From contig NZ_JAEEGC010000004.1 in NCBI RefSeq assembly GCF_019207025.1, forward strand, positions 30,239 through 94,238: a stretch of DNA of 64,000 nucleotides, given 5' to 3'. The position numbers and the translations under genes are program-made. The first letter of the stretch is position 1; each line of letters begins with the position of its first letter. Below are positions 25,392 to 34,764 of the stretch, in pieces. The notes under the pieces are model-generated. The model was not told the origin of the DNA and did not search any database. It worked only from the letters and a program-made list of their open reading frames with translations. The stretch comes from Clostridium thailandense. GTDB taxonomy: Bacteria > Bacillota > Clostridia > Clostridiales > Clostridiaceae.

Positions 25392-26681
25392 TTGAATATA
25401 GAAAAAATGTACAATCTTGACGCGGAAAAAAATGTGCTGGCATCTATATTTATGTATAATGACAGCTTATGTGAAGTGATGGATCTGATAAAAGCTAAGG
25501 ATTTTTATAGCTCAAAGAATAAAATAATATATAAAAATTTAATGGAAATGCACGACAAAAGGATACCTATTGATATCGTGACTTTTTGTGATAGAATGGG
25601 CGAAGCTTTAAAGGAAATAGGCGGAGTAAGCTATATAACTGAGATTATAAATTCTAGTGTTACAGCCACAAATATAAAGAGATATGGACAGATCGTAAAG
25701 GAAAAATCAAACTACAGAGAGCTTATGAAAATTCTTGAAAGTTCTCTGGATAAACTCAAAAAAGCTGAAGATTCCACGGAAGATATAATAGATTACGCTC
25801 AGAATTCCCTTATGAAACTAGATGCATCAGAAACAAAAGACACTGGAGAAATGCTGCCTATTATGGACAAATATATGGACACTCTGCAGGCCAGATATGA
25901 AAAAGGTGGAGCTATCCAGGGTATAAAAACAGGTTACAAAATTTTAGATAAAACCCTTGGAGGACTGCAAAAGGAGGAGCTAGTAATACTGGCAGGAAGA
26001 CCTTCTATGGGAAAGACTGCTACAGTTCTTAATATAATTTTAAATTCTGTTTTTAAAGAAGAGGCAAAAGTGGCATTCTTTAATTTAGAGATGGGACCAG
26101 TACAAGTTATAGATAGGGTACTAGCCATATATACGGGAATTTTCATGGATAAAATAAAAAATGCAGAGTTAACGGACAGGCAGTGGTGTGCGGTAACAAA
26201 AGCTGCATCAGTTTTTGCAGGTTCCAATATGAAAATCTATAATAAAATTTTTAAATTAAGTCTTATAAAAAGTGAGTGCAGAAAGCTGAAGATAAAAAGA
26301 GGACTGGACATAGTTGTAATAGACCATCTCCAGCTTATTGAAGGTGTGAAGGCTGCGGAAAATAGAAATGTTGAGATTGCTAAAATTACAAGAGAACTGA
26401 AGCTTATGGCAAAGGAACTTGAGGTAACGGTAATTTTGGTTTCTCAGCTTTCTAGGGCACCGGAGGCCAGGAGCGATCATAGGCCTATACTTTCTGATTT
26501 GAGGGAGTCAGGGAGTATAGAGCAAGATGCCGACGTCGTTATGCTCTTGTATCGGGATGAGTATTATGATAGGGATTCTGAGGAGAAGGGGATTATTGAG
26601 TGTATTGTGGGGAAGAACAGGAATGGAGAGACAGGAGTGGTGAGGTTTAGGTGGGTGCCGGAGGTGCAGAGGATTTGGTAG
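25392..26681 (+). CDS. dnaB: Replicative DNA helicase, DnaB family
   Basis: 429 residues from TTG at 25392 with GGGGGTGG upstream. N-terminal domain: NLDAEKNVLASIFMYNDSLC. RecA-like core: Walker A AGRPSMGKTA, Walker B region DIVVIDHLQLIEG, and conserved SQLSRAPEARSDHRPILSDL with SGSIEQDADVVMLLYRDEYY. It unwinds duplex DNA at the fork as a hexamer. Pairing with the DnaD-like gene and sigma-like genes suggests a prophage or integrated element origin rather than the chromosomal copy (inference). The last 40 codons are unusually G-rich. A fragment similar to its C-terminal region occurs at 50461-50525. Confidence 0.9.
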   Translation: MNIEKMYNLDAEKNVLASIFMYNDSLCEVMDLIKAKDFYSSKNKIIYKNLMEMHDKRIPIDIVTFCDRMGEALKEIGGVSYITEIINSSVTATNIKRYGQIVKEKSNYRELMKILESSLDKLKKAEDSTEDIIDYAQNSLMKLDASETKDTGEMLPIMDKYMDTLQARYEKGGAIQGIKTGYKILDKTLGGLQKEELVILAGRPSMGKTATVLNIILNSVFKEEAKVAFFNLEMGPVQVIDRVLAIYTGIFMDKIKNAELTDRQWCAVTKAASVFAGSNMKIYNKIFKLSLIKSECRKLKIKRGLDIVVIDHLQLIEGVKAAENRNVEIAKITRELKLMAKELEVTVILVSQLSRAPEARSDHRPILSDLRESGSIEQDADVVMLLYRDEYYDRDSEEKGIIECIVGKNRNGETGVVRFRWVPEVQRIW

Positions 26682-26683
26682 GC

Positions 26684-26768
26684 ATTGAACACTTAGCGAA
26701 ACCGAGCGTCAGCGAAGGTTGAGCTTAGTGTGAAAGTCCGCATTACGTAGTGTAGCGGAGTAATGTGT
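26684..26768. repeat. GC-richer double hairpin after the helicase gene
   Basis: GAACACTTAGCGAAACC pairs imperfectly with GGTTGAGCTTAGTGTG, and CATTAC pairs with GTAATG in the next 30 bases. The base composition differs from the surroundings. No T-run follows; a REP-like palindrome is possible. The rest of 26769-27000 is AT-rich with no gene. Confidence 0.45.
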
Positions 26769-27000
26769 TCCTTAATTTAAGTAAACATTGGAATTTTATC
26801 ATTTTAGGTACTTATATGGATTAAAATGTAATATTATGTTATGATTATAATGGAAAAGTAGGGAGATTATAACTGACAAAGTAGATTTATATAACATGGT
26901 GGCATAGGTTGATAGGTAAAGAGCCAAGCTTGTGAAATATAAATTTTTCATTAAACTCATAGAAAAAGCACAATATATCTCACTGAAAGGATGATCAAAA

Positions 27001-27965
27001 ATGATTTCATTACAAGAAGAACCTGTAGGTGAAACCTATAAAAAGTTAATTGAATATGCAGCAAGACAGAGTTTGCAGTTTGTACTTGCAGTTGATTTAA
27101 ATTATCTTGAGGTTGAAGAAAGTTGTTCTAAAGCTTTAGCTCAGCTAGAGCCTTATTTAATTAAAAAAATCAAGCATAATAGCTGGCCTGGAACTAGGAG
27201 TTGTGGAGGCTGTTCAATGATATACTATTTTCAATGTAACAGCCACACAGTTTCCATATTGCAAAACACAGTTAATTCCCTTTATGCATGGCTCCATCCA
27301 AAGTTGCCAATGGATTTAAGCTTTATAGATGAAAAAAATCATGAATGGTTTGTTAGTACTGCTCATGAAGAAATGTCTTGGTTTGATGTATGTGATGAGG
27401 AAAAGCAGAATATTTTAGACTATGTTCCTAACTTACAGCTAAAAGAAAATAAAAGTAAAACTTTAGAGCAGTTGCTTGAGGATAAAGAAGCAAAGTTTTT
27501 AAATTTTGATAATATGAATTTATATAAGCTGGCAGAAGAAATTGTTAACTTTAAAAATTTACGGATGCTTTCTGTGGAAGATGATACTATAAATGAAATT
27601 CCAGAATTATATCAGTTATACCTAAAGATATAGGTAAGCTTAAGAATTTAACAGTGTTAGTATTAAGCAACAATAAAATAACTGCTTTACCTGATGAGAT
27701 ATGTGATTTAAGTAATCTTTGGATTATGTTTGTGGCCTTTAATGATATAGAGGAAATTCCTGAGGAGATTGGTAAGTTGACTAACTTGTGGTATATGGGG
27801 ATTCATAATAATAAAATTAAGGAGTTGCCGGAGAGTATTAGGGATATGGGGGAATTAAAGTATATTTCTATGGTTAATAACGAGTTTGGGGATGTGGAGA
27901 GTGAAATTTCTAAGTTTGAGAATATGAAATGTGTTAGGGTTGATGCGAGATTTGAAAGTTGTTAA
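27001..27965 (+). pseudogene. Leucine-rich repeat protein interrupted by a frameshift
   Basis: Frame 1 (27001-27633) gives an N-terminal domain of about 170 residues of unknown family, then a first LRR (NLYKLAEEIVNFKNLRMLSV). The frame ends in LYQLYLKI at a TAG. In another frame, from about 27625 to 27965, PKDIGKLKNLTVLVLSNNKI continues with regular repeats: LSNLWIMFVAFNDIEEIPEE, LTNLWYMGIHNNKIKELPES and MGELKYISMVNNEF. The repeat period of 23 residues is preserved if one base change near 27620 is repaired. So the locus is one LRR gene of about 320 codons with a frameshift, or a sequencing error. AAAGGATGATC precedes the ATG. Function unknown. Confidence 0.7.
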
Positions 27966-28048
27966 AGGGGGAAATTAATAGAAGAACGGTTATGAAATAG
28001 ACAGTATATGTAAAATGTAATAAGTAATTTGAGAAAGAAGGGAAAAAA

Positions 28049-29596
28049 TTGTGTAAAAGTACTGATGTACCGGGATCTATAGCAGGTTATTATTATCAAA
28101 TATTACTGGCATGTAGAGAATTAACTAGTGATACACCTGATTTAGAAGCAGTAGGGGTAGAAGCAGAAGCTGATGTAAGAGTCATAAAGAGCGGTACAAA
28201 AAAATCAATAGAAGCAAAATTTCATAAAAAGAATATGGCACGATATGATGGTGAAATAATAAAAACTATATATAATTTTTATAGAAATTCACATGATGAT
28301 GAAGCACTAGAATTTAGTACAAATGTTGCTCCTACAAAAGATCACAAAGATTTTTTTGATAATTGGAATAATAAATCGTTAACAGAAGAAGAAATGAATA
28401 TGTATATTCTAAAGTGTTTATTTAAGCATTGCTGTTTTAACGTCAACAATTATAAAAAAAATTATAGTGAGTATAAGTCTTCTATTATTAAAAAAGATGG
28501 TAAAGAAGAAAAAGAGCCATACTATATGGATAGACTTCAATCTGAGATATTTAATGTAAAAATTGATGATAGTGAATTAGATAAGTATTCTTTAGTAAAC
28601 AGTATGACATTAGATAAAGAATTTAGTAAGAAATTATCGTTCGCTTTTTATGATACCAAAAAGCTTGATACTATAAAAAAGCTTAAAGAAGATATAAATA
28701 GAAATTTGAAAAAAATTTGTAAGCGCAATAAAAGATCAATTACTGAAAATGATTATGATAAAATAAGAGATTTAATGATTGATAAATTCTTTATGATAAT
28801 TACTTACAATACAGAGTTGCCAAGTGATCATACATTTAATGAACTAAAAAAATTTTCTAAAGATGACTTAGAGGATTGTATAAAAAATTATAATGTACAA
28901 AAAGCAGCTTGGTTAAACAATGAAAAAATTAATAATTTAATTAGAGCATTAGAAAATGAAGAAAAAAATTTTATTGATAGTGTAGAAATGACACAAGATT
29001 CTGCAAGAGTCCAAGAATTAATTAATAGACGTAGTGAAATTCAACAATTATTTTTAAATAAGATTATAGATGTTGATAGATACAATAAATTTATTTTTAT
29101 ATATACACTTAAGGACTTTGATTCATTTGAGGTTATTTTAAAATTAATCAATCAATTGACAATTTTATCAGTTTATAAAAACATAAATATAGACGATATA
29201 TCATTTTTTATAGATAATAATAAATCTTTAGATAATGTATTCATAAAAGATTTATTAAATTATTCATTTAAAGCATGCCCTCCATCTTATAGAAATTTTA
29301 GAGCTATAATACAAGTGTTTTATGATAGCACAAATCAAAAATATTCAATTGATCCAAATCAAATTGTTATATTTCAAGCTGATTTTGGTTCTAACGAGAA
29401 CCCATGTAAAAAAAAAGAAGATAGCTTAAATTGTGTATTAGATATAGCAGCAACAGATGAAAACTTAGAAAAAGAAATTGCATTATATAAAAGTATTAAT
29501 TATAGATGTAGTGCTTGTATATACTTAACTGACAAAGATGAAGATACTTTAGATAATATACATAGTTTTCTATGTTGTAGGGGGTGTAAAAAATAG
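28049..29596 (+). CDS. ABC-three-component (ABC-3C) system 1: DUF4297-like nuclease effector
   Basis: 515 residues, TTG start. Residues 9-60 carry the DUF4297/Cap4-like dsDNA nuclease pattern: GSIAGYYYQILLACREL, then EAEADVRVI and SIEAKFHKK, giving the E..D...E-x-K catalytic layout of PD-(D/E)XK nucleases. The remaining 450 residues are alpha-helical, rich in Asn and Lys, and end with three Cys pairs (RCSACIY, FLCCRGC). It is followed at 5 bases by a 202-residue protein and then a 909-residue SMC-like ATPase, the gene order of ABC-3C conflict systems (effector, middle component, ABC ATPase). Expected role: DNA cleavage triggered by ATPase sensing of foreign or damaged DNA. No experiment is known to me for this exact family. 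Confidence 0.72.
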   Translation: MCKSTDVPGSIAGYYYQILLACRELTSDTPDLEAVGVEAEADVRVIKSGTKKSIEAKFHKKNMARYDGEIIKTIYNFYRNSHDDEALEFSTNVAPTKDHKDFFDNWNNKSLTEEEMNMYILKCLFKHCCFNVNNYKKNYSEYKSSIIKKDGKEEKEPYYMDRLQSEIFNVKIDDSELDKYSLVNSMTLDKEFSKKLSFAFYDTKKLDTIKKLKEDINRNLKKICKRNKRSITENDYDKIRDLMIDKFFMIITYNTELPSDHTFNELKKFSKDDLEDCIKNYNVQKAAWLNNEKINNLIRALENEEKNFIDSVEMTQDSARVQELINRRSEIQQLFLNKIIDVDRYNKFIFIYTLKDFDSFEVILKLINQLTILSVYKNINIDDISFFIDNNKSLDNVFIKDLLNYSFKACPPSYRNFRAIIQVFYDSTNQKYSIDPNQIVIFQADFGSNENPCKKKEDSLNCVLDIAATDENLEKEIALYKSINYRCSACIYLTDKDEDTLDNIHSFLCCRGCKK

Positions 29597-29601
29597 AATA
29601 T

Positions 29602-30210
29602 TTGATTAATGATTTGAGACAAAAGAATTATATCATCAATGAATTAGAAATCGAAAATAAGGATTTATATCTAATAACAATCAGTGATAAGATTGTTATT
29701 CTAAAATTATTTAAAGATGATGAGAACATAGATAGCATAGTAGAGGATGCTTCTATTTTATCTGGTAAATTAAATAGTGACGATTTTATAAAGTTATATA
29801 CTATTAGTTCGGATAAAGATAATGAAAAGAAGATATTAGATTTAAGAGCTATATTGTGGGATGTTTATATAATAGGAGTTCATTGGTTAACTGATAATAA
29901 AGATAAATTTAAAAAAGAGGATGTAAGCAGAATTGAAAGAAATCGCCTAATTGCTAGAAAAATAATATTAGAAGACTGTAACTTAAAGAAAATTAGCATG
30001 AAAATACAAGAAATTTTAGAACCTACAAAAAAATTAAAATCAATAATTATTAATAATAAAGGAATTAATGAAGAAGATTTATTTAAAGAACTTACAACTT
30101 CTGATGATGGCAAATATTTAAAAAATACTGAACTAAAATCATTTGAGGATATGAATAAGTATTTAAATAAGATAATAAAAGAAGTAAAAAACAATGATAA
30201 GGAGGTGTAG
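29602..30210 (+). CDS. ABC-3C system 1: middle component
   Basis: 202 residues beginning MINDLRQKNYIINELEIENK at a TTG; an ATA nine bases upstream is also in frame behind GGGGTGT, so the start is not certain. The N-terminal 110 residues look like a compact alpha/beta adaptor (LYLITISDKIVILKLF), the rest is helical. Size and position between the effector and the SMC-like ATPase are as in ABC-3C middle components, thought to bridge ATPase and effector. I cannot assign the Pfam subtype. Its stop is 2 bases before the ATPase start. Confidence 0.65.
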   Translation: MINDLRQKNYIINELEIENKDLYLITISDKIVILKLFKDDENIDSIVEDASILSGKLNSDDFIKLYTISSDKDNEKKILDLRAILWDVYIIGVHWLTDNKDKFKKEDVSRIERNRLIARKIILEDCNLKKISMKIQEILEPTKKLKSIIINNKGINEEDLFKELTTSDDGKYLKNTELKSFEDMNKYLNKIIKEVKNNDKEV

Positions 30211-30212
30211 TA

Positions 30213-32942
30213 GTGAAAATAAGTGAAGTATATATAAAAAATTTTAGGGGGTATGGTGAAAATCCCAAAGATAGTGAAGGATATTATAGATTTGTCGATT
30301 TAGATAGATATAAATTTATAATATTTAGTGGGTATAATGGGTTTGGAAAGACAAGCTTTTTTGATGCCATTGAGTGGTGCTTAACTGATAATTTAAGCAG
30401 AATAGAAGATAAAGAAAAAATACTTATGAAAAGTAATTTGAAGAAAAGTCATTATTTAAAGTTTTTAAATAATACAGAAAAAGATAAGAATAGAGAAGTA
30501 GAAGTATGTTTAAAGTTTGATAATGGAACTAAAGTTATAAGAAAAACTAAATGCTCATCATTGGATGAAAATAAATATGAGTCTGAATTTACTGATGGAG
30601 AAAAAAATATTCTAAATAAGAATCAATTAAATAAAATATTTTTCGAAAATAAAAAACTTAAAGTTGAAAATTTGTTAAATACAAATTTTCTTGGTCAGGA
30701 AAACATTAATCGTATTTTAAGAGCGAAAAGCCCATCAGATAGAACAGAAGAATTTATGAATTTATTGGGATTATCAACATTGCATGAGATAGTGGAAAAA
30801 TCAAAAAGTAATAGTAGCCTTTCTTTAATTATAAGAAAATCAAAAGAGAAATTGGAAAATATCAAAAAAGATAAAAAACAACTTGAAGATCAATTTACAG
30901 CAAATGGGTGGGGCCAGTTTGATGAATATAGTAATAATGTTAAAAGTATAGTTGAAAAATTAATAAAGGCTAAGGAAAATTTTAAATATTTAGATAAATT
31001 AAAGTTTAAATATCTTGATAAAGAGTATAAAACTATTAATGAATATGCTGATTTTATAGACAATTCAGTGGTATCAAAAGAAAGCCTTATAAATCAAAGA
31101 AATAAAAGTATAAGCAATTTACAGATCTTAACTGAAAAATTTTTAATATCAAAAATATTTATTAAGGGTAAAAAAGTAGCTGATATGAAAGCTATTAAAG
31201 ATATAGATATTAGAAATTTAATAAACAAAGAAAGTACTAATGAAAAAATATTAGAACTATATATAAAATATTATGAAGAGATGGATTCAAAAAGTAAGAA
31301 GCTAATAGTAGAAAAAAATAATATTGTTGATATAAATTTAAAAAATAATCAAAAGCTTGAGGATAGTATCTTTAATAATGTCATTAACAGATATAAAAAC
31401 ATCATGAAATTAATAGAAGAATATAATTGTTTTATAAAGGGTAATTATATTAATGAATGTGCTAAGTGTATAGTAAGAATAAATAAATTAATGAAGAAAA
31501 ATGATACGTACATAAAAAATATAGAAAGGTTATCTCAAAAAATTAATGAAGAAAAAAATATTATAGATGGTTTATCTAATATGTCAGATTCTTACAAGAA
31601 AATATTAAATAAGATTAAAATTTATTTAGAAGAGAATAAAGATGAAGATATAAAGTGTTGTCCTATATGTTTAAATAAAGATTTTACAGAAACATTTAAA
31701 CAATTAAATGTACAATCCGATAAAGATGAATCAATAAAGAATCAATTGATTAAAATAATAAATATTACTGTTCAATCAGGTAATGAAAATATAGAGGAAC
31801 ATCAAAAGGTAATTGCAAAGAAAAAACAGGAAATAGATAATCTAAAGGATATATATAATAATAAAATATATAAAATCACTGAAAAATATGTAGATGAAAG
31901 TAAAGCATGTTTTGAAAAGATAATAGATATAGCATGTGAGAATGTAACTAAATCATTAAATAGAAGAGTAAAACATAAAAAATATTATGAAGATGTTATA
32001 AAGAAAAATAATGAACTAAAAAATATTTATGAAAAAGCTTATAAAAATATATTTGGTGAAGAGATTAATTATGAAAATATTAACGTAGTCAATAATGAAG
32101 ATATTATGAAAGAGAAAAATATATATGATAAAATGTTAGAAAATTATTCTCAAAAATTTAATAAGTATAATAGCAAAATTGAAGAATTGAATAAACGATT
32201 AGCAGAGATAAAAGAAGAATTGAAAAATAGTGATGATTCAGATATAAAAAAATTAAATGAAAAGATTAAGGAAATAAATAATACTATAGAATTAATGAAT
32301 GAAATTGAAAAATATAAATTTTCTGAAGTTAATAAAAAGATATTAAATTCATTTTTAAATGAAAGTAAAAATGAAAAAGATTTAAATGATGAATTACAAA
32401 AATATACAGATTACCAAAATGATATGAACATTATTAATGGACGTGCATCTAAGTTACAAGAAAGTAAACTGAAAGAATTAATGCAGTCTAATGTATCAAT
32501 TCAATGGATTTATGATAAAATCAGTCCACACCCATATTTTAAAAAATTGGAGTTTAAATATGAGAGCGGTTCAGGTGGAACTAAGATGACCAATATAGTT
32601 TCACAAGAAAATGAGAACATGTATTTAGACCATATATTTAGTTCAGCTCAATTAAATGTACTTGCATTAAGCATTTTCCTAGGATTATCAATGAATCAAA
32701 ATAGTGTTAAATTCAATCAGTTATACCTGGATGATCCAATACAAAGCATGGATGACATTAATATTTTATCTTTTATAGATTTGATGAGATGTTTTATAGA
32801 CTCAGATGATTTTAAAAATGATATTATCTTATCAACACATGACTCTAATTTTGCAAAATTATTGATGATAAAAATGAGAAATAAAAAATATAAGATAATT
32901 AATTTTGAAAGTTATGGAAGTGAAGGTCCTATAATACAGTAA
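30213..32942 (+). CDS. ABC-3C system 1: SMC/Rad50-like ATPase
   Basis: 909 residues, GTG start with AAGGAGGTG. Walker A is SGYNGFGKTSFFDAIEWCL near residue 43; Q-loop region FLGQENINRIL. A long coiled coil (about 200-700) contains a central C-x2-C (CCPICLNKDF), a zinc-hook-like turn as in Rad50. The C-terminal lobe has the ABC signature region IFSSAQLNVLALSIF, Walker B YLDDPIQSMDD and H-loop LSTHDSNFA. It would clamp DNA and hydrolyse ATP to license the effector encoded first in the operon. Confidence 0.85.
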   Translation: MKISEVYIKNFRGYGENPKDSEGYYRFVDLDRYKFIIFSGYNGFGKTSFFDAIEWCLTDNLSRIEDKEKILMKSNLKKSHYLKFLNNTEKDKNREVEVCLKFDNGTKVIRKTKCSSLDENKYESEFTDGEKNILNKNQLNKIFFENKKLKVENLLNTNFLGQENINRILRAKSPSDRTEEFMNLLGLSTLHEIVEKSKSNSSLSLIIRKSKEKLENIKKDKKQLEDQFTANGWGQFDEYSNNVKSIVEKLIKAKENFKYLDKLKFKYLDKEYKTINEYADFIDNSVVSKESLINQRNKSISNLQILTEKFLISKIFIKGKKVADMKAIKDIDIRNLINKESTNEKILELYIKYYEEMDSKSKKLIVEKNNIVDINLKNNQKLEDSIFNNVINRYKNIMKLIEEYNCFIKGNYINECAKCIVRINKLMKKNDTYIKNIERLSQKINEEKNIIDGLSNMSDSYKKILNKIKIYLEENKDEDIKCCPICLNKDFTETFKQLNVQSDKDESIKNQLIKIINITVQSGNENIEEHQKVIAKKKQEIDNLKDIYNNKIYKITEKYVDESKACFEKIIDIACENVTKSLNRRVKHKKYYEDVIKKNNELKNIYEKAYKNIFGEEINYENINVVNNEDIMKEKNIYDKMLENYSQKFNKYNSKIEELNKRLAEIKEELKNSDDSDIKKLNEKIKEINNTIELMNEIEKYKFSEVNKKILNSFLNESKNEKDLNDELQKYTDYQNDMNIINGRASKLQESKLKELMQSNVSIQWIYDKISPHPYFKKLEFKYESGSGGTKMTNIVSQENENMYLDHIFSSAQLNVLALSIFLGLSMNQNSVKFNQLYLDDPIQSMDDINILSFIDLMRCFIDSDDFKNDIILSTHDSNFAKLLMIKMRNKKYKIINFESYGSEGPIIQ

Positions 32943-33086
32943 GGTTTATGTAGTAATAAATTAATGTATGTCAGATGAAGCTTTAGCAAGGCAAATATTT
33001 GAGTCCATCTAGTACTGTTGGAGACAGTATCAAGTTTAGGGAAAATTTTTTGTACAGCCTGTTGTGCTTGCTAACAATATGTTTTG

Positions 33087-33196
33087 CTGTAAAACAAGAC
33101 ATAACATTTTTAAGATTTACAACTGTAATGGATGGAAACATGGGTATGATAGATAAGAGAATTAATGCTATACATAATAAAAGATACAAACAATAA
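33087..33196 (+). pseudogene. Fragment of an Rpn-family (PD-(D/E)XK) nuclease gene
   Basis: KQDITFLRFTTVMDGNMGMI and DKRINAIHN correspond to the intact Rpn-family gene at 58146-58961 (KQDIISLTFTPIMGGNISMV, DKIINAIHV). Only this 35-codon piece remains between ABC-3C system 1 and the Mrr-like gene. The rest of 32943-33399 shows no other gene. Confidence 0.65.
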
Positions 33197-33399
33197 TTTA
33201 CAGAAAGGGCTTGGTAAATTATTGGGTACAGTTAATAATGCTTTAAATATGGTATTCTTGTTTTTGTTAAGTAATACAGGAAAATTGAATTTTTTGCAGA
33301 ATAATTATTATAGCAATAATATGCCTTTTTATTTTATAAGTGCTTGAATAATTTATTTAATAAAATAATATAAATCTGATGATAGAAAGAGGTATAAAT

Positions 33400-34320
33400 A
33401 TGGTTAGTAAAGAAAAAATTTTAGAACTACTTAATACATTGCACGAGCATACAATGGCAAAAGATATTTTTGTACCAGTTTTAAAAAAAATGAAACTAGG
33501 CGGAGTTAAATTTACCGGTGGACCTGAGGAACAAGGAATTGACATAGAATACTATGAACTAACTGAACCTGAAAAACATAAGAGCTATGTAGGGATACAA
33601 TTTAAAAAAGGTGACCTGATCTATAGTGGGAAGGGCTCGAAGAACTCGGTAAAAGAAGTGAAAAATCAAGCTGAAGAAGCTTTTGAAAAAGAAATCCATG
33701 ATATTGATTTACATGGAACTGTTTACATATCTAGATTTGTTGTTGCAACTACTGGAGATATAAATGAAAAAGCAAGAACATTTATTGGACGGGCACGTCA
33801 AAAGGGCAATGATAGAAGAATAGATTACTGGATTGGTGATAGACTTGCAGAATATATACAGACTTACTGGATAACCGAATTTATGCAATATTTTCATATA
33901 AGTGAGGATGATGATAAAAATGAAGATGAAGAATTCGAAGATCATGTTGTAGATAGTGAGTATATTTATGAAAATTATAAAGACTTGATTAGCAAATGTG
34001 AAAGAGTAAGAGGAACCATTAGTGGTATGGAATTGGATATTTTGAAAATAATTATAAGATTAAAAGTATTTAAAGAAAACTCTAATGTTACTTTATCAGA
34101 TTTACTTTTTGAGTTAGGTAAATCAGAAGACTATATAAGTAATGAATTAAACAACTTAGCTAGAAAACTAGAATATCTAGAATTTTATGAAAACGATATA
34201 TATATAAAGGGTAAAGCAAGCTTTCTTGTTGAACTTGCAATGAAAATTATAGATGAGTTAATTGATGCTGAAGAAGAAACTGAGTCTGCTGAAGAGATAT
34301 TTGATTCACTAATAAGTTAA
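33400..34320 (+). CDS. Mrr-like restriction endonuclease with C-terminal helical domain
   Basis: 306 residues from the ATG at 33400 (AAAGAGG 7 bases upstream; an ATG at 33379 has no site). N-terminal REase fold: FTGGPEEQGIDIEYYELTEP supplies the G-x-D and YVGIQFKKGDL the Q-x-K of the PD-(D/E)XK active site. RIDYWIGDRLAEYIQTYWI resembles the NERD/Mrr-like hairpin. Residues 200-306 form a winged-helix-like region (VTLSDLLFELGKSEDYISNE). No methylase is encoded next to it, so it may act alone on modified or invading DNA, or be an orphan of a larger system. Confidence 0.72.
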   Translation: MVSKEKILELLNTLHEHTMAKDIFVPVLKKMKLGGVKFTGGPEEQGIDIEYYELTEPEKHKSYVGIQFKKGDLIYSGKGSKNSVKEVKNQAEEAFEKEIHDIDLHGTVYISRFVVATTGDINEKARTFIGRARQKGNDRRIDYWIGDRLAEYIQTYWITEFMQYFHISEDDDKNEDEEFEDHVVDSEYIYENYKDLISKCERVRGTISGMELDILKIIIRLKVFKENSNVTLSDLLFELGKSEDYISNELNNLARKLEYLEFYENDIYIKGKASFLVELAMKIIDELIDAEEETESAEEIFDSLIS

Positions 34321-34439
34321 TCTCAATTGGTTTCAGAAAGTCTATTTTTAGGCTTTCTTTTTATGGACTTTAGTCTGTTGAGCGAAAGCGAAACATTAGC
34401 AAGTGGGACATATGCCCCACAAAAGTGCCAAGTATTACC

Positions 34440-34505
34440 TAAAATTTGTAACAATTTGTTTATGCCCCCCGAGGGTTTTAATGAGCGCAGCGAATCTGCT
34501 AATGG
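34440..34505 (+). repeat. REP-like element, family 2
   Basis: The segment AACAATTTGTTTATGCCCCC and GTTTTAATGAGCGCAGCGAAT is matched in inverted orientation at 45480-45560 (ATTCGCTGAGCTCATTAAAAC). It is part of a 440-base gap (34321-34764) without a gene; the gap also has a TAGCAAG start typical of family 1. Confidence 0.6.
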
Positions 34506-34764
34506 TGGTGATCTTCAAAAGTATATGCAAATGAGCTAGAACAGTTTAGAGGATTATCATACGTTTATATATTGAAATACCTTAAAGTATCAGCTAACAA
34601 AAAATTTCTGTCCAGCTTGGCTTGAAAAAATAGCCAAGCAACACCTGCGATACTAGGTCAAGTCCGGATAAGTGCACTAGTGTCGGAAATTCGAAACGTT
34701 AATAGCTGTTGACTAAAAAAGTGTAAGTATGTTCAGTTCAATGAAATTTAAAAAGGAGATAAAG

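Noticed and set aside
23009..26681. Complete prophage
   Set aside because: Only regulators, a DnaD-like protein and a helicase are present; no integrase, capsid, portal, terminase or lysis gene is found in the window.
33709..33945. Minus-strand open frame of 78 codons over the Mrr-like gene
   Set aside because: It lies wholly within a well-supported gene, has no ribosome site and is hydrophobic only because it mirrors an acidic coding stretch.
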